A stretch of DNA of 64,000 bases from Herminiimonas sp. (GCA_028292265.1 JAQGMR010000037.1:1-64000); one strand, 5' to 3'. Numbered from the stretch's first letter, positions 11,035 through 23,779 are shown. Made by a program: numbers and translations. The notes: generated by a model from the letters alone, not told the origin.

Positions 11035-12060
11035 ATGAAACTCGATCAGCGCGCGCAGACTCTCCTCAAGGCTCTAGTGGAGCGGTACATTTCAGATGGC
11101 CAGCCGGTCGGCTCCCGCGCGCTCTCCAAGATTTCCGGCCTGGATTTGTCCCCGGCCACGATTCGCAACATCATGGCCGACCTTGAAGAAATGGGCTTTG
11201 TCGCTAGTCCGCACACGTCCGCCGGGCGCGTGCCGACGCCGCGTGGCTACCGCATCTTTGTCGATTCGCTGTTGACGGTGCAGGCGCTCGACCAGAGCGC
11301 GGTCGCGATGCAGATCCAGCCCTGCCTGCAAGGCAAGCCTTCACCGCAAAAAATCATTGCCAGCGCCGCCCAGGTGCTTTCCTCGCTTTCGCAATTTGCC
11401 GGCGTCGTGCTGTCGCCACGGCGTGAGTCGGTATTCCAGCAGATCGAGTTTCTGCGCCTTGCCGAAAAACGCATTCTGCTGGTAATCGTGGCGCCAAACG
11501 GCGAAGTCCAGAACCGCATGTTGTTGACCGATGCCGATTACACGCCGGGCCAACTGGTGGAAGCGGCAAATTTCATCAACCAGCATTACGGCGGCCAAAG
11601 CTTCGATGAAGTACAGCGCCGCCTCAATGACGAGTTGCGACAACTACGTGACGATATGACGCACCTGCTGCACGCCGCCGTCGTGGCCGGCAGCGACGCC
11701 ATGACAGACGACAGTGACGATATGGTCATCTCTGGCGAGCGCAATCTGTTAAGTGTCACGGATCTCTCCTCAAACATGACCTCGCTGCGAAAGCTGTTTG
11801 ACATGTTCGAGCAAAAGACCACGTTAATGCAGTTGCTTGCCTTCTCAAGCAAGGCGACCGGCGTGCAGATTTTCATAGGCGGCGAGTCACGCATGGTGCC
11901 GTTCGACGAGATGAGCATCGTCACGGCGCCGTATGGCGTTAACGGCAAGATAGTGGGCACCCTTGGCGTGATCGGGCCGACTCGCATGGCTTACGAGCGG
12001 GTGATTCCTATCGTGGACATTACCGCCAAGCTGCTGTCAAACGCGCTAAGCCACAACTAG
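11035..12060 (+). CDS. hrcA: Heat-inducible transcription repressor HrcA
   Basis: HrcA (341 aa) represses chaperonin operons by binding the CIRCE inverted repeat. The N-terminal winged helix (residues 1-80) carries [20 protein letters not shown] and [19 protein letters not shown], followed by [20 protein letters not shown], all strongly family-specific. The GAF-like middle and the C-terminal dimerisation region, ending with [20 protein letters not shown], are complete. No CIRCE element (TTAGCACTC-N9-GAGTGCTAA) was found in this window, so its targets, probably groESL, lie elsewhere. The local grpE and dnaK promoters look RpoH-dependent instead. Confidence 0.96.
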   Translation: MKLDQRAQTLLKALVERYISDGQPVGSRALSKISGLDLSPATIRNIMADLEEMGFVASPHTSAGRVPTPRGYRIFVDSLLTVQALDQSAVAMQIQPCLQGKPSPQKIIASAAQVLSSLSQFAGVVLSPRRESVFQQIEFLRLAEKRILLVIVAPNGEVQNRMLLTDADYTPGQLVEAANFINQHYGGQSFDEVQRRLNDELRQLRDDMTHLLHAAVVAGSDAMTDDSDDMVISGERNLLSVTDLSSNMTSLRKLFDMFEQKTTLMQLLAFSSKATGVQIFIGGESRMVPFDEMSIVTAPYGVNGKIVGTLGVIGPTRMAYERVIPIVDITAKLLSNALSHN

Positions 12061-12155
12061 GACCCTGCGCGACAGAGAACGGCACTGCAGGTCAGCAGAC
12101 GCTGCCAATGCAGTCAACGCAGCCAAATCGACTGCATGAACTTCACCCGTTGAAA

Positions 12156-12629
12156 ATGGACCGTCCTACTTTTCGCATCGGCCTCATTTCAGACACGCAT
12201 GGACTCTTGCGACCGGAAGCGGTACGGGCGTTGCAAGGCGCCGATCGAATCCTGCATGCCGGCGACATCGGCGACCTCGCCATATTGCGCGCACTCGAAA
12301 GCATTGCTCCGGTATTCGCGGTGCGCGGCAATAACGACCTTGGCCCCGCAGCCAATCCCATTCCCTTCACACTCGACCTCGAATTCGACGGGGTGCGACT
12401 TCACGTCCTGCACGATCTGAACGATCTGGACCGCAAGGCCGCTGCCGGAAAGTACGAGGCAGTGATTGCCGGGCACTCCCACAAGCCGGCAGTCGTGCAG
12501 CAGGACGGTGTGCTGTATGTCAATCCGGGAAGTGCCGGTCCGCGTCGCTTCAGGCTTCCAGTTTCGGTGGGCTGGCTAACGATCACGCCGACCGGCGTCA
12601 GCGCAGAAATCTGTACTCTAGACGTTTAA
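12156..12629 (+). CDS. YfcE/MJ0936-type metallophosphoesterase
   Basis: A compact 157-residue calcineurin-like phosphoesterase. The metal-binding motifs are IGLISDTHG (D-x-H), LHAGDIGDL (GD), VRGNNDLG (GNxD), VIAGHSHKP (GHSH) and a C-terminal VNPGSAGPRR block as in YfcE. The start MDRPTFRIGLISDTHG is chosen because the fold begins at once. An in-frame ATG at 12108 would add 16 residues with no family support. In vitro these enzymes cleave phosphodiesters; the physiological substrate is unknown. It lies downstream of hrcA, convergent with fur. Confidence 0.8.
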   Translation: MDRPTFRIGLISDTHGLLRPEAVRALQGADRILHAGDIGDLAILRALESIAPVFAVRGNNDLGPAANPIPFTLDLEFDGVRLHVLHDLNDLDRKAAAGKYEAVIAGHSHKPAVVQQDGVLYVNPGSAGPRRFRLPVSVGWLTITPTGVSAEICTLDV

Positions 12630-12732
12630 AGGTTTTGAGGTTAAACGTTGTGGGATTCGACCCTTCAATGCTCGGGCTGCAGCGAATGCCACATTAACCG
12701 GCAGTGTTTTGCCGGCAGCGCGGCGATGCCGA

Positions 12733-13203
12733 TCACTCTTTCAGCCGGTTCTCTGCCAGCCCGAGCGGCCCATGGGGACCGCGATGAGGGCAAGCCTCCT
12801 TGGTGCAATGGGCGTAGAGCGCCAGCGCGTGCTCCGCGATCGAGAAGCCGCGCTGCACCGCAATCTGCTGCTGGCGGCGCTCGATCTCGCCGTCGAAGAA
12901 TTCCTCCACCCGACCGCAGTCGAGGCAGACCAGATGGTCATGGTGGGAGCCCTCGTTCAATTCAAACACCGCCTTGCCGCTTTCGAAATGATTGCGGTTA
13001 AGCAGGCCGGCCTGCTCGAACTGGGTCAGCACCCGGTAAACCGTGGCCAGACCGACATCCATGTTTTCGGCCAGAAGCAGCCTGTAGACGTCCTCGGCGC
13101 TAAGGTGTCGAACAGTGCTGTTCTGGAAAATATCCAGAATTTTAAGACGAGGCAACGTGGCTTTAAGACCGCTAGCCTTCAGATCGCCAGGATGATTGGG
13201 CAT
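12733..13203 (-). CDS. fur: Ferric uptake regulator Fur
   Basis: Iron-responsive repressor of 156 residues. The winged helix includes [15 protein letters not shown] and [19 protein letters not shown] (recognition helix). The metal sites include [16 protein letters not shown] (structural zinc Cys pair and His ligands), with a His-rich tail containing [13 protein letters not shown]. The ATG at 13203 gives the normal length; a longer frame reaching 13545 runs through bamE and is not credible. fur is divergent from bamE with 79 bases between the starts, the arrangement seen in many Burkholderiales. Confidence 0.95.
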   Translation of the reverse strand: MPNHPGDLKASGLKATLPRLKILDIFQNSTVRHLSAEDVYRLLLAENMDVGLATVYRVLTQFEQAGLLNRNHFESGKAVFELNEGSHHDHLVCLDCGRVEEFFDGEIERRQQQIAVQRGFSIAEHALALYAHCTKEACPHRGPHGPLGLAENRLKE

Positions 13204-13282
13204 GAGCTTGCTCGGGTTTGGGTTATCTGCTTTATCATATAGCGTTTGCCGTTCCCTCTCAAATTCAGTGAGTACCCCTACA

Positions 13283-13999
13283 ATGCACCAGTCGCAACGC
13301 CAGTCCCCTTTTCCGCTCGCACTTGCGGCGCTGCCACGCGCTCTCGTTGTGGCATTGCTGCTGACGCTTGGGCTCGCCTCCTGCGCATCCAGGAACCCGC
13401 TGATGGACGAGCCGGCCAGCCCGATCTCGTCCGCGCCGACGCAGAAAAATGGCGCGTCGACGGACACGGCTTCGCAGTCCGCTTCCCCAGCGCAGGCCGC
13501 TTCCGCAGCGACGACCGCTCCAGCAACCGCAAACGCACCTTCCACACCGTCGTCGGCCGGCCTGCAGACGACGCGCGATTCGAGTTTTCTTGGCTTCCTG
13601 ACCCCCTACCGGCCCGACATCCAGCAAGGCAATTTCGTATCACGCGAAATGATCGCCCAACTGAAAGAAGGCATGACGCCGGAACAAGTGCGCTTCGTGC
13701 TCGGAACCCCCATGCTGGCCGACATGTTCCATGCCGATCGCTGGGATTATGTGTTCCGACTCAAGCGCGGTAACGGTGAACTGACGAGCAGTCGGGTGAC
13801 GGTATTTTTCAAAGACAATCGGCTGGCACGTTACGAAGGTGGAGATCTGCCTTCCGAAGCCGAATACCTGGCTCGGATCGCAGGCTCAATTCCGCTTCCC
13901 ACGGACGATCGGCCGCCACGTCCGCGCAGTGCTCCGGCGTCCTCCGGTGCATCGCCTAATCCGGCGACGGCGGGTCCCGGCGGTTCTCTCCCAAGGTAA
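13283..13999 (+). CDS. bamE: Outer membrane assembly lipoprotein BamE (OmlA/SmpA)
   Basis: Component of the BAM complex that inserts beta-barrel proteins into the outer membrane. The 238-residue precursor has a signal peptide ending in the lipobox L-A-S-C (Cys about residue 33), then a Thr/Ala/Pro-rich linker of about 65 residues. The BamE core follows: [37 protein letters not shown] and [12 protein letters not shown]. The C-terminus is an extra Pro/Ala/Ser-rich tail, so the protein is much longer than E. coli BamE. The first 29 residues of the longer open frame (from 13196) precede the signal peptide and are rejected. dapB follows 4 bases later. Confidence 0.92.
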   Translation: MHQSQRQSPFPLALAALPRALVVALLLTLGLASCASRNPLMDEPASPISSAPTQKNGASTDTASQSASPAQAASAATTAPATANAPSTPSSAGLQTTRDSSFLGFLTPYRPDIQQGNFVSREMIAQLKEGMTPEQVRFVLGTPMLADMFHADRWDYVFRLKRGNGELTSSRVTVFFKDNRLARYEGGDLPSEAEYLARIAGSIPLPTDDRPPRPRSAPASSGASPNPATAGPGGSLPR

Positions 14000-14003
14000 G
14001 GCA

Positions 14004-14825
14004 ATGAAGCCTCTCAATATTGCTGTAGCCGGCGCGTCCGGTCGCATGGGCCGAATGCTGATCGAAGCCATTCAAAACGCAGACGACACCGTGCTGGCCG
14101 GCGCCCTTGATGTGCCGGGCGCGCCGGGACTTGGCATGGACGCGGCGGCATTCCTTGGCAAGCCGGCCAACGTCATTATCGAATCCGACCTTGCCCGCGC
14201 TCTTGACGGCGTCGATTGCCTGATCGATTTCACCCGTCCCGAAGGCACCTTGCAGCATGCGGCATGGTGCGCGCGCCATGGCATCCGCATGGTAATCGGT
14301 ACCACCGGCTTCGACGATGCGGGCAAGGCCGCCATTGCCGAAGCAGCCAGGCAAACCGCCATCGTGTTCGCGCCCAACATGAGTGTCGGCGTCAACGTCA
14401 CCATGAAGCTGCTGGAAATGGCGGCAAAAAGCTTCGCAGAGGGCTACGACATCGAGATCATCGAAGCGCATCACCGCCACAAGGTAGATGCGCCCTCCGG
14501 CACTGCGCTGAAGATGGGCGAGGTGATCGCGGCGGCGCTTGGTCGGAACCTCAAAGAGGTCGGCGTCTTTGCCCGCGAAGGCGTCACCGGCGAACGGGAT
14601 CCTTCGAGCATTGGTTTTGCCGCCATTCGTGGCGGCGATATTGTCGGCGACCACACCGTGCTGTTCGCTGGCATCGGCGAACGGGTTGAGATCACGCACA
14701 AGTCATCGAGCCGGGTCCCCTATGCGAACGGCAGCCTGCGGGCGGCGCGATTCCTGGCCGACAAGCAAAGCGGACTCTACGACATGCAGGACGTGCTGGG
14801 CCTGCGCGACGGCGGACGCGGCTAA
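14004..14825 (+). CDS. dapB: 4-hydroxy-tetrahydrodipicolinate reductase
   Basis: Reduces 4-hydroxy-tetrahydrodipicolinate with NAD(P)H in lysine and diaminopimelate (peptidoglycan) synthesis. The protein has 273 residues. The N-terminus [18 protein letters not shown] is the nucleotide-binding signature; VIGTTGFDD and the catalytic [20 protein letters not shown] motif (His-His and Lys) are intact. [25 protein letters not shown] block and a [19 protein letters not shown] tail complete the family pattern. The start at 14004 follows bamE by 4 bases; the longer frame from 13839 overlaps bamE and is not supported. Confidence 0.97.
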   Translation: MKPLNIAVAGASGRMGRMLIEAIQNADDTVLAGALDVPGAPGLGMDAAAFLGKPANVIIESDLARALDGVDCLIDFTRPEGTLQHAAWCARHGIRMVIGTTGFDDAGKAAIAEAARQTAIVFAPNMSVGVNVTMKLLEMAAKSFAEGYDIEIIEAHHRHKVDAPSGTALKMGEVIAAALGRNLKEVGVFAREGVTGERDPSSIGFAAIRGGDIVGDHTVLFAGIGERVEITHKSSSRVPYANGSLRAARFLADKQSGLYDMQDVLGLRDGGRG

Positions 14826-14880
14826 TCCGCGTCTTGATCCCTGCCGTGCTTCCTGGAGTGCTTCGGGCCACGCTTCCTTC

Positions 14881-14928
14881 CGTGCGTACTGGCGTGCGTA
14901 CTGACGTGCGTACTGGCGTAGCTACTGG
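14881..14928 (+). repeat. Four tandem 12-bp repeats between dapB and tonB
   Basis: The unit CGTGCGTACTGG occurs at 14881 and 14905, with one-base variant CGTGCGTACTGA at 14893 and variant CGTAGCTACTGG at 14917. The 262-base gap 14826-15087 holds no other recognisable element. The unit length is a multiple of three, but no gene reads through it. Confidence 0.8.
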
Positions 14929-15087
14929 CGTGCCGCCTGCTCGCCTCCCTGCCGCAGGCACCAGGCGAGTTCTTGAAAGCATCGCGATGGGTCTCAGCTT
15001 TCAGATTTTTTCCCGGCTGCAGTCGACCAGTAAAACGCTGTCCACCATAACGGACCGTGAGCTTCCCGCGGCATCTGCCGGATTTGC

Positions 15088-15765
15088 ATGAAGTCTTCCC
15101 GCACCACTGCCGCGTTGCTTGCATCGCTTGGCCTGCACGGCATACTGCTTGCGGTGTTGCTTTCGCTGGCGTCCACGAATTCGTCGAAGATGGCGGAACC
15201 GCCTCTGGTCACGGTGCGACTGCTGCCCGAACCGAAAACAGCACCAGCCATGGCGCCTGCAATCCCGACGCCGCCGCCCGAGAAAAAAGAACCGCCACTG
15301 AAGCCGAAGCCGACAAGAACCGCAAAGCCGCTCCCAAGACCTGCACCAGTGGTTCGCCAAACGCCTGCGGCGGCGCCGTCGCAACCAGTCGTGGTTCCCG
15401 AAACGCCGCCCGTTACACAAGCAACACCAGCGCCGCCAGCACCGCCCGCGCCACCGGCACCGCCACCAGAGCCGGTCCGAACTGGCGTCTCGATTTCGGC
15501 CAGCTACAAGGCCAGCAACCGCAAACCGGTGCAACCTGCGATGTCGCTACGCTACGGAGAACAGGGCACGGTGATACTGCGGGTGCAAGTCATGGCCGAT
15601 GGCTCTGCCGGTACGGTACAGGTTCAGCAAAGCAGTAATTTCCCGATGCTTGACGACGCCGCACAATCCGCGGTCAAGACATGGCGCTTCAATCCCGCCA
15701 CGGTTGACGGCAAGCCAGTAACGGAGTGGTTTCGCGTTCCCATTACGTTTACACTTAGAAATTGA
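15088..15765 (+). CDS. tonB: TonB family energy transducer
   Basis: Couples inner-membrane proton motive force, through ExbB-ExbD, to outer-membrane TonB-dependent receptors. The 225-residue protein has an N-terminal anchor (about residues 8-30, ALLASLGLHGILLAVLLSL with the transmembrane His). A Pro/Lys- and then Pro/Ala-rich periplasmic rod spans about 40-135. A C-terminal TonB domain (about 145-225) contains LRYGEQGTVILRVQVMADG, a GTVQVQQSSNFPMLDDAA stretch and VKTWRFNPAT. exbB starts 18 bases downstream. I saw no convincing Fur box in the 260 bases upstream. Confidence 0.93.
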   Translation: MKSSRTTAALLASLGLHGILLAVLLSLASTNSSKMAEPPLVTVRLLPEPKTAPAMAPAIPTPPPEKKEPPLKPKPTRTAKPLPRPAPVVRQTPAAAPSQPVVVPETPPVTQATPAPPAPPAPPAPPPEPVRTGVSISASYKASNRKPVQPAMSLRYGEQGTVILRVQVMADGSAGTVQVQQSSNFPMLDDAAQSAVKTWRFNPATVDGKPVTEWFRVPITFTLRN

Positions 15766-15783
15766 CCAGTCTTCCCGACCACC

Positions 15784-16491
15784 ATGAATCCCACTCTCGC
15801 GAACCAAAATCTCGGCCTGACTCACTACTGGGCGCAAGGGGACGCCGTGTCGCACGCCGTCGCTTACCTTCTGCTGCTGATGTCCGTGCTGAGCTGGTTT
15901 TATATTCTCTCCAAAGCCTGGAGTTCCTGGCGCATCCGTCGCAGCGCCAATGCGCTGGAAAGCTTCTGGAAAGCGCCCACGCTGGCCGACGCGATAGCAG
16001 TGGTGAGAAGTGCCGACTCCGAAAACATTTACACGCCGCTCGCCACTCAAAGTGCCGAAGCGGCCAATGTGCGCTCGCAAGACGGATCATTGAATGCCGC
16101 GGTCGACCCAAGCGAACTGATCACGCGCACGCTGCGACAGCAAATCAATCGCGTTTCATCCCGTCTGGAAAGCGGTCTGACCCTGCTTGCATCGGTCGGC
16201 TCCACTGCGCCATTTGTCGGACTGTTCGGCACCGTCTGGGGGATCTACCATGCGCTGCTCGCCGTGTCGGCTGCGGGCACGGTGCAGATAGACAAGGTGG
16301 CCGGCCCGGTCGGCGAGTCGCTCATCATGACGGCGCTTGGGCTGGCAGTCGCGATTCCGGCGGTTCTTGCGTACAACGCCTTTACCCGCGTCAACCGCGT
16401 CACCCTGGCGGAACTCGACGCTTTCGCACATGATCTCCATGCCTACTTGACCACGGGCGCACGGATCGGAAACCAGCAGCATTCGGCATAA
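15784..16491 (+). CDS. exbB: ExbB proton channel subunit (MotA/TolQ/ExbB family)
   Basis: Pentameric inner-membrane proton channel subunit powering TonB. The 235-residue protein has three membrane segments: about residues 20-45 (AVAYLLLLMSVLSWFYILSK), about 135-165 (LASVGSTAPFVGLFGTVWGI, the most conserved ExbB/TolQ block) and about 175-200 (SLIMTALGLAVAIPAVLAY). The spacing matches ExbB rather than TolQ, and the tonB-exbB-exbD order supports this. Genes follow each other closely in one operon. Confidence 0.94.
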   Translation: MNPTLANQNLGLTHYWAQGDAVSHAVAYLLLLMSVLSWFYILSKAWSSWRIRRSANALESFWKAPTLADAIAVVRSADSENIYTPLATQSAEAANVRSQDGSLNAAVDPSELITRTLRQQINRVSSRLESGLTLLASVGSTAPFVGLFGTVWGIYHALLAVSAAGTVQIDKVAGPVGESLIMTALGLAVAIPAVLAYNAFTRVNRVTLAELDAFAHDLHAYLTTGARIGNQQHSA

Positions 16492-16560
16492 GTCTGGCCG
16501 CCAGCGCTTCGTGCCTGCGGCGGCTGCCTGAACTGATAACTCACCCACTACGGAGACTGC

Positions 16561-16992
16561 ATGGCATTTGGCGGATTTAACGACGAGGCGCACCGCGGCC
16601 CAATGGCGGAAATCAACGTCACGCCGATGGTCGACGTGATGCTCGTATTGCTGGTCATTTTCATTATTACTGCGCCACTATTTACGCACGCCATCAAGCT
16701 TGAGCTGCCAGTGGCGCAGTCCAGTCCGGCGCCGGAAAAACCGGAAACAGTGTCGCTTTCCATCAATGGCGCGGGCGCGCTTTTCTGGAATGATGTCCCG
16801 GTGGAGCAAAAAGACCTGGAAGCGCGGCTTGCCGCCGCCGCGCAAAAAAATCCCCAGCCAGAACTGCAACTGCGCGCCGACAAATCGACCCGCTATGAAG
16901 TAATTGCCCAGGTCATGGCGGCGGCACAGGGCAACGGCATGACGAAAATCGGTTTCGTCACCGACGCCAAAGAATTGCCTGCCAAGAGATAG
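16561..16992 (+). CDS. exbD: ExbD biopolymer transport protein
   Basis: Partner of ExbB in the TonB energising complex, 143 residues. After a short cytoplasmic segment with the family motif MAEINVTPMVDVMLVLLVIF, one transmembrane helix carries the functional Asp in the VDVMLVLL stretch. The periplasmic domain follows (VSLSINGAGALFWNDVPV ... QLRADKSTRYEVIAQVMAAA), ending KIGFVTDAKELPAKR. A GGAG-like site (cggagactgc) precedes the ATG. The next gene, a barstar homologue, begins 3 bases after its stop. Confidence 0.95.
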   Translation: MAFGGFNDEAHRGPMAEINVTPMVDVMLVLLVIFIITAPLFTHAIKLELPVAQSSPAPEKPETVSLSINGAGALFWNDVPVEQKDLEARLAAAAQKNPQPELQLRADKSTRYEVIAQVMAAAQGNGMTKIGFVTDAKELPAKR

Positions 16993-16995
16993 ATC

Positions 16996-17322
16996 ATGGC
17001 TGTAGTCAGACTCGATGGACGCCGCATTACCGACTGGCCTGCATTCCACCGAGAGTGCAAGCTTGCATTCGGCTTCCCGGACTTTTACGGGTGCAACCTG
17101 AGTGCGCTGGTCGACTGCCTGTCGACGCTGCGCGAAGACGACGCCATGAGTGCCTTTCACCTCGGCCCGGACGAAACCCTTCGCGTCGAACTGATGCATG
17201 CCGAAGACTTGCGCGTGCGCGCGCCGGAAATCATCGACGGGCTCACTGAAGCCGCGGCCGAGGTCAACGAGCGTTACCTGGCACACGGCGAACCGTTGGC
17301 CCTGGTGGTCGAACTCGACTAG
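16996..17322 (+). CDS. Barstar-family protein (ribonuclease inhibitor fold)
   Basis: A 108-residue barstar-like protein. It has the N-terminal V-x-LDGRRITDWPAFHREC strand-helix, the FGFPDFYGCNLSALVDCLSTL block that matches the barnase-contact helix of barstar (GxPxxYGxNLDALxDCL), and a C-terminal LALVVELD strand. Barstar inhibits the RNase barnase. No barnase-like ORF lies nearby, and the gene is locked into the tonB-exbB-exbD transcript with a 3-base gap. It may be an orphan immunity protein or have been recruited to another role. Confidence 0.85.
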   Translation: MAVVRLDGRRITDWPAFHRECKLAFGFPDFYGCNLSALVDCLSTLREDDAMSAFHLGPDETLRVELMHAEDLRVRAPEIIDGLTEAAAEVNERYLAHGEPLALVVELD

Positions 17323-17408
17323 AAGCCGACGCCCCGCGGGACCGCGTGTCGGCTCCCCGGTTGCGTCGTCCGGCCTGGTTGCCTTGGCTCGGCCGGCGCC
17401 GCAACTGA

Positions 17409-20168
<2,760 letters not shown>

Positions 20169-20185
20169 CAGGGAGAGCCATTCGC

Positions 20186-20842
20186 ATGACCGACCGACGC
20201 ACTTTCCTCGCTCTTGGCTCGACGCTGCTGGCCGCGGCGTTGACCGGTTGCGGCTTTCACATGCGTGGCAGCGGGCCGCGCGCCAATCTGCCCTTCAAGA
20301 CCCTGTACCTTGCGGTCCCGGGCGGTTCGGCACTCGGTGCGGATTTGCGGCGCGCGATCATCGATAGCGGCAGCACGACCGTGGTCGCTGACCCGAAAGG
20401 CGCCGAAGCCGTGGCGGAAATCACTTCGGAAGCCCGTGACCGGCAAATCTTGTCGCTCAACAGCCAGGGCCGCGTTCGCGAGTACACCCTGATCTCGCGT
20501 GCATCAGTTCAGGTTCGCGACAGCAAGGGTGTGGACCTGCTGCCCCTGACCCCGATTGAGGTGCGCCGCATACTCAATTTCAATGAATCGCAGGTGCTTG
20601 CCAAGGAGCAGGAGGAAGCCGGCATGTACCGCGACATGCAGGCCGACCTGGTGCAACAGATTTTGCGACGCATTGCTGCAATCAAGCCTGCGGCCTCTGC
20701 ACCGGTGCCTCAATCTTCGCAGCCGCAGTCGGCGCCATCGCCATCAATGCAACAACCGTCGACGCAGCAACCCTCAACGGTGCAGCCATCCAGCCAGGGC
20801 GCCACTCAACCAAGGCAAGGCCAGGATGCTGCTCCGCGTTGA
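20186..20842 (+). CDS. lptE: LPS-assembly lipoprotein LptE (RlpB)
   Basis: Outer-membrane lipoprotein that plugs the LptD barrel and helps place lipopolysaccharide on the cell surface. The 218-residue precursor has signal peptide TFLALGSTLLAAALTGCGFHM with lipobox L-T-G-C directly followed by the family hallmark GFHMRGSG. The C-terminus adds a Gln/Ser/Pro-rich tail with short QQPST repeats. The ATG at 20186 follows a GGGAG site; an ATG at 20165 overlapping the leuS stop is an alternative adding 7 residues. It overlaps holA by 17 bases. Confidence 0.93.
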   Translation: MTDRRTFLALGSTLLAAALTGCGFHMRGSGPRANLPFKTLYLAVPGGSALGADLRRAIIDSGSTTVVADPKGAEAVAEITSEARDRQILSLNSQGRVREYTLISRASVQVRDSKGVDLLPLTPIEVRRILNFNESQVLAKEQEEAGMYRDMQADLVQQILRRIAAIKPAASAPVPQSSQPQSAPSPSMQQPSTQQPSTVQPSSQGATQPRQGQDAAPR

Positions 20843-21878
20843 CGCGCTGGAAGCGCATCTGGCACGCCCGCTGGGGCCGCTTTACACCATAACCAGCGAC
20901 GAGCATTTGCTTGCCCAGGAAGCCGCCGACCGGATTCGTCGAACGGCACGCGCGCAAGGGTATTCGGAGCGTGAAGTGCTCACGGTGGACCGCAGCTTCC
21001 GGTGGAGTGCCCTGCTTTCTGCAACGCAGGAGCAATCGCTGTTTGGCGACCGCAAGCTTGTAGAGCTGCGCATGCCAACCGGCAAGCCCGGCAAGGAAGG
21101 CGGCCAGGCGCTGCAGGAATTCACCCGGAAGATACGGCCAGGGGAAAGCGACACGATTGTTTTGGTCACGCTGCCGAAACTAGATTGGGCCACACAAAAA
21201 GCGGCCTGGGTGGCGGCGCTGCAGCAAGGCAGCGTGTTCATCGACATACCGCGCATTGAACGTGCGCACTTGCCGGCGTGGATCGGCAACCGTCTCGCGG
21301 CGCAGCGTCAGTCTGCAGACAAGCAAGGCCTTGACTTCATCGCCGACCGGGTCGAAGGCAACCTGCTCGCGGCGCACCAGGAAATACAAAAGCTCGGCCT
21401 GCTTCATCCAGAAGGTAAATTAAGCTACGAACAGATCCACGATGCAGTGCTTAACGTCGCGCGCTATGATGTCTTCAAGCTTAACGAAGCCATGCTCGCT
21501 GGCGACACGGCGCGCCTCGTGCGCATGGTCGAAGGATTGAAAGGCGAAGGCGAGGCGTTGCCGCTCGTGCTGTGGGCCGTGGCCGAGGAAATCCGCATGT
21601 TGTTGCGTCTAAAGGCCGGCGCCATGCAAGGGCGTCCGGTCGGCGCGATGCTCAAGGAATATCGGGTCTGGGGCCCGCGCGAACGGCTGATGGAGCCGGC
21701 GCTGCGTCGTCTCGAACTGCCGACCCTGGAACGCGCGCTGCATGAGGCGGCCCAGGTGGACCGCATGATCAAGGGCCTGCGTTCCAAAGCTTTTGCCGGC
21801 GATGCGTGGGACGCGATGTTGCAATTGGCGCTGCATATTGCACGTCCCGCCTCAACCCTGAAACGAACCGAAGCATGA
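20826..21878 (+). CDS. holA: DNA polymerase III subunit delta
   Basis: The delta subunit of the clamp loader opens the beta sliding clamp for DNA replication. From ATG 20826 it has 350 residues, the usual length. It begins [20 protein letters not shown] and contains the [19 protein letters not shown] block, [14 protein letters not shown], and the C-terminal collar helices with [19 protein letters not shown]. The start overlaps the lptE end. A longer open frame reaching back to 20556 lies inside lptE in another frame and is rejected. Translational coupling with lptE and proA is likely. Confidence 0.94.
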   Translation: MLLRVDALEAHLARPLGPLYTITSDEHLLAQEAADRIRRTARAQGYSEREVLTVDRSFRWSALLSATQEQSLFGDRKLVELRMPTGKPGKEGGQALQEFTRKIRPGESDTIVLVTLPKLDWATQKAAWVAALQQGSVFIDIPRIERAHLPAWIGNRLAAQRQSADKQGLDFIADRVEGNLLAAHQEIQKLGLLHPEGKLSYEQIHDAVLNVARYDVFKLNEAMLAGDTARLVRMVEGLKGEGEALPLVLWAVAEEIRMLLRLKAGAMQGRPVGAMLKEYRVWGPRERLMEPALRRLELPTLERALHEAAQVDRMIKGLRSKAFAGDAWDAMLQLALHIARPASTLKRTEA

Positions 21879-21889
21879 CTGGCACCATC

Positions 21890-23155
21890 ATGAACATTCA
21901 GCAATACATGACCGATCTTGGCCAGCGCGCACGCAAGGCATCCCGTGCGATGGCGAAGTCCGACACCCGCGCGCGGAACACGGCACTGACCTTGATCGCC
22001 ACTGCCATCCGGCGCGATGCTGCGCTGCTGCGCAAGGCAAACCAGAAGGATCTGGAAGCGGCGCGTGCCACCGGCCTCGATGCCGCCATGCTGGACCGGC
22101 TGACATTGTCCGACAAGGCCATTGCGACCATGGCAGAAGGCCTGGAACAGATTGTTGCGCTGCCGGACCCGATCGGCGAAATCTCCAACATGAAGTTTCG
22201 CCCGAGCGGCATCCAGGTCGGGCAAATGCGCGTGCCCCTCGGGGTGATTGGCATCATTTATGAAGCGCGTCCTAATGTAACCGTGGACGCTGCCGGACTC
22301 TGCATCAAGAGCGGCAATGCAACCATCCTGCGCGGCGGCTCCGAGGCAATTCACTGCAACCAGGCGCTCGCCACCATCGTCAAGGAAGGCTTGTCCGGCG
22401 CCGGACTGCCGGCCGATGCGGTGCAGATTGTGGAGACAACTGACCGCGCCGCGGTAGGCGCGCTCATTACCATGCCGGAGTATGTCGACGTTATCGTGCC
22501 GCGTGGCGGCAAAGGGCTGATTGAGCGCCTGATGAAGGAATCACGGGTGCCCATGATCAAGCACCTCGACGGCATCTGTCATGTCTATATCGACGACAAG
22601 GCCGATGTAGAGAAGGCGCTGCGCATTGCCTTCAACGCCAAGTGCAATCGTTATGGCACCTGCAACACGATGGAAACGCTGCTGGTGGCGCGCGATATCG
22701 CGGCCGGTGTGCTGCCGAAGCTTGCGGCGCTATACCGCGATGAGGAAGTGGAATTGCGCACTGACGCGGAGGCCGCGAAGCTCCTTGCCGGCTATCCTTT
22801 CCTGGCGGCGGCAACCGAAGATGACTGGCGCACCGAATACCTTGCCCCAATCCTCGCCGTCAAGATCGTGGCCGACATGGATGAGGCAATTGAGCACATC
22901 AATACGTATTCATCGCAGCACACGGACGCCATGGTGACAGAAGATTATTCGCGTTCCCTGCGGTTCCTGCGTGAAGTGGATTCGGCTTCTGTGATGATCA
23001 ATGCCTCGACCCGCTTCGCCGATGGATTCGAGTTTGGCCTGGGTGCGGAAATCGGCATCTCCAACGACAAGCTGCATGCGCGCGGCCCGGTCGGGCTGGA
23101 AGGCCTGACTTCGCTTAAATATGTGGTGTTCGGGCACGGCGAAGTCCGGGACTAG
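21890..23155 (+). CDS. proA: Gamma-glutamyl phosphate reductase
   Basis: Second enzyme of proline synthesis; reduces glutamyl-5-phosphate to the semialdehyde with NADPH. It has 421 residues from [19 protein letters not shown]. The aldehyde dehydrogenase fold shows [34 protein letters not shown], the catalytic Cys region [19 protein letters not shown] and the C-terminal [20 protein letters not shown]. An ATG at 21875 overlapping the holA stop would add 5 residues. It ends the leuS-lptE-holA-proA operon; a 192-base gap without a gene follows. Confidence 0.96.
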   Translation: MNIQQYMTDLGQRARKASRAMAKSDTRARNTALTLIATAIRRDAALLRKANQKDLEAARATGLDAAMLDRLTLSDKAIATMAEGLEQIVALPDPIGEISNMKFRPSGIQVGQMRVPLGVIGIIYEARPNVTVDAAGLCIKSGNATILRGGSEAIHCNQALATIVKEGLSGAGLPADAVQIVETTDRAAVGALITMPEYVDVIVPRGGKGLIERLMKESRVPMIKHLDGICHVYIDDKADVEKALRIAFNAKCNRYGTCNTMETLLVARDIAAGVLPKLAALYRDEEVELRTDAEAAKLLAGYPFLAAATEDDWRTEYLAPILAVKIVADMDEAIEHINTYSSQHTDAMVTEDYSRSLRFLREVDSASVMINASTRFADGFEFGLGAEIGISNDKLHARGPVGLEGLTSLKYVVFGHGEVRD

Positions 23156-23347
23156 GGGTTGCCAACAAGCTCGCCACCAAGCCGTGCGAACAAGATTTGC
23201 GGCCAGGATTCGAAAGCCGGATTTACAAACAAGGCGCTTCGATGCGGAGCGCGAACAAGTCGCCCCATCGTTTCGCGTCTTTGCGAGCAAGGCGAGAACT
23301 GGGCTCCGCGCAGGCGCCGCGAGCGTACTTCAACCAAGGGATAGTGC

Positions 23348-23764
23348 ATGCTGTGGGTCAAGGCACTTCATATCGTTTTTATCGTGTCATGGTTCGCGGG
23401 CCTGTTCTATCTGCCGCGTATCTTCGTCAATCTCGCCATCGAAAGCGAGCCGGCGTCCCGTGCGCGGCTGCTCCTGATGGCGCGCAAACTGTTTCGCTTC
23501 ACCACCATGCTGGCTGTGCCGGCGGTGATCTTTGGCCTGTGGCTGTTTGCAGGCTACGGCATCGGCAAGGGCGCCGGCTGGATGCACGCAAAGCTGGCCC
23601 TGGTGGTGCTGGTCATTGGCTATCACCATGCCTGCGGCGTGCTGCTGAAAAAGTTCGAGACCAATCGCAACCGGCGCGGCGACCGCTGGTATCGCTGGTT
23701 CAACGAAGTGCCGGTGCTGTTGCTGCTGGCAATCGTTATCCTCGTCGTCGTAAAACCCTTCTGA
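23348..23764 (+). CDS. hemJ: HemJ-type protoporphyrinogen IX oxidase (UPF0093, CopD-like membrane protein)
   Basis: A 138-residue integral membrane protein with about four helices. MLWVKALHIVFIVSWFAGLFY followed by LPRIFVNLA matches the N-terminal signature of HemJ, with the conserved His in helix 1. WMHAKLALVVLVIGYHHACG carries further conserved His/Lys residues, and the last helix is VLLLLAIVILVVV. HemJ oxidises protoporphyrinogen IX to protoporphyrin IX, the substrate of the ferrochelatase encoded at 6422. The assignment rests on family pattern; this family was long annotated only as a CopD-like hypothetical. Confidence 0.8.
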   Translation: MLWVKALHIVFIVSWFAGLFYLPRIFVNLAIESEPASRARLLLMARKLFRFTTMLAVPAVIFGLWLFAGYGIGKGAGWMHAKLALVVLVIGYHHACGVLLKKFETNRNRRGDRWYRWFNEVPVLLLLAIVILVVVKPF

Positions 23765-23779
23765 TTTCCGGAGTGCGCA

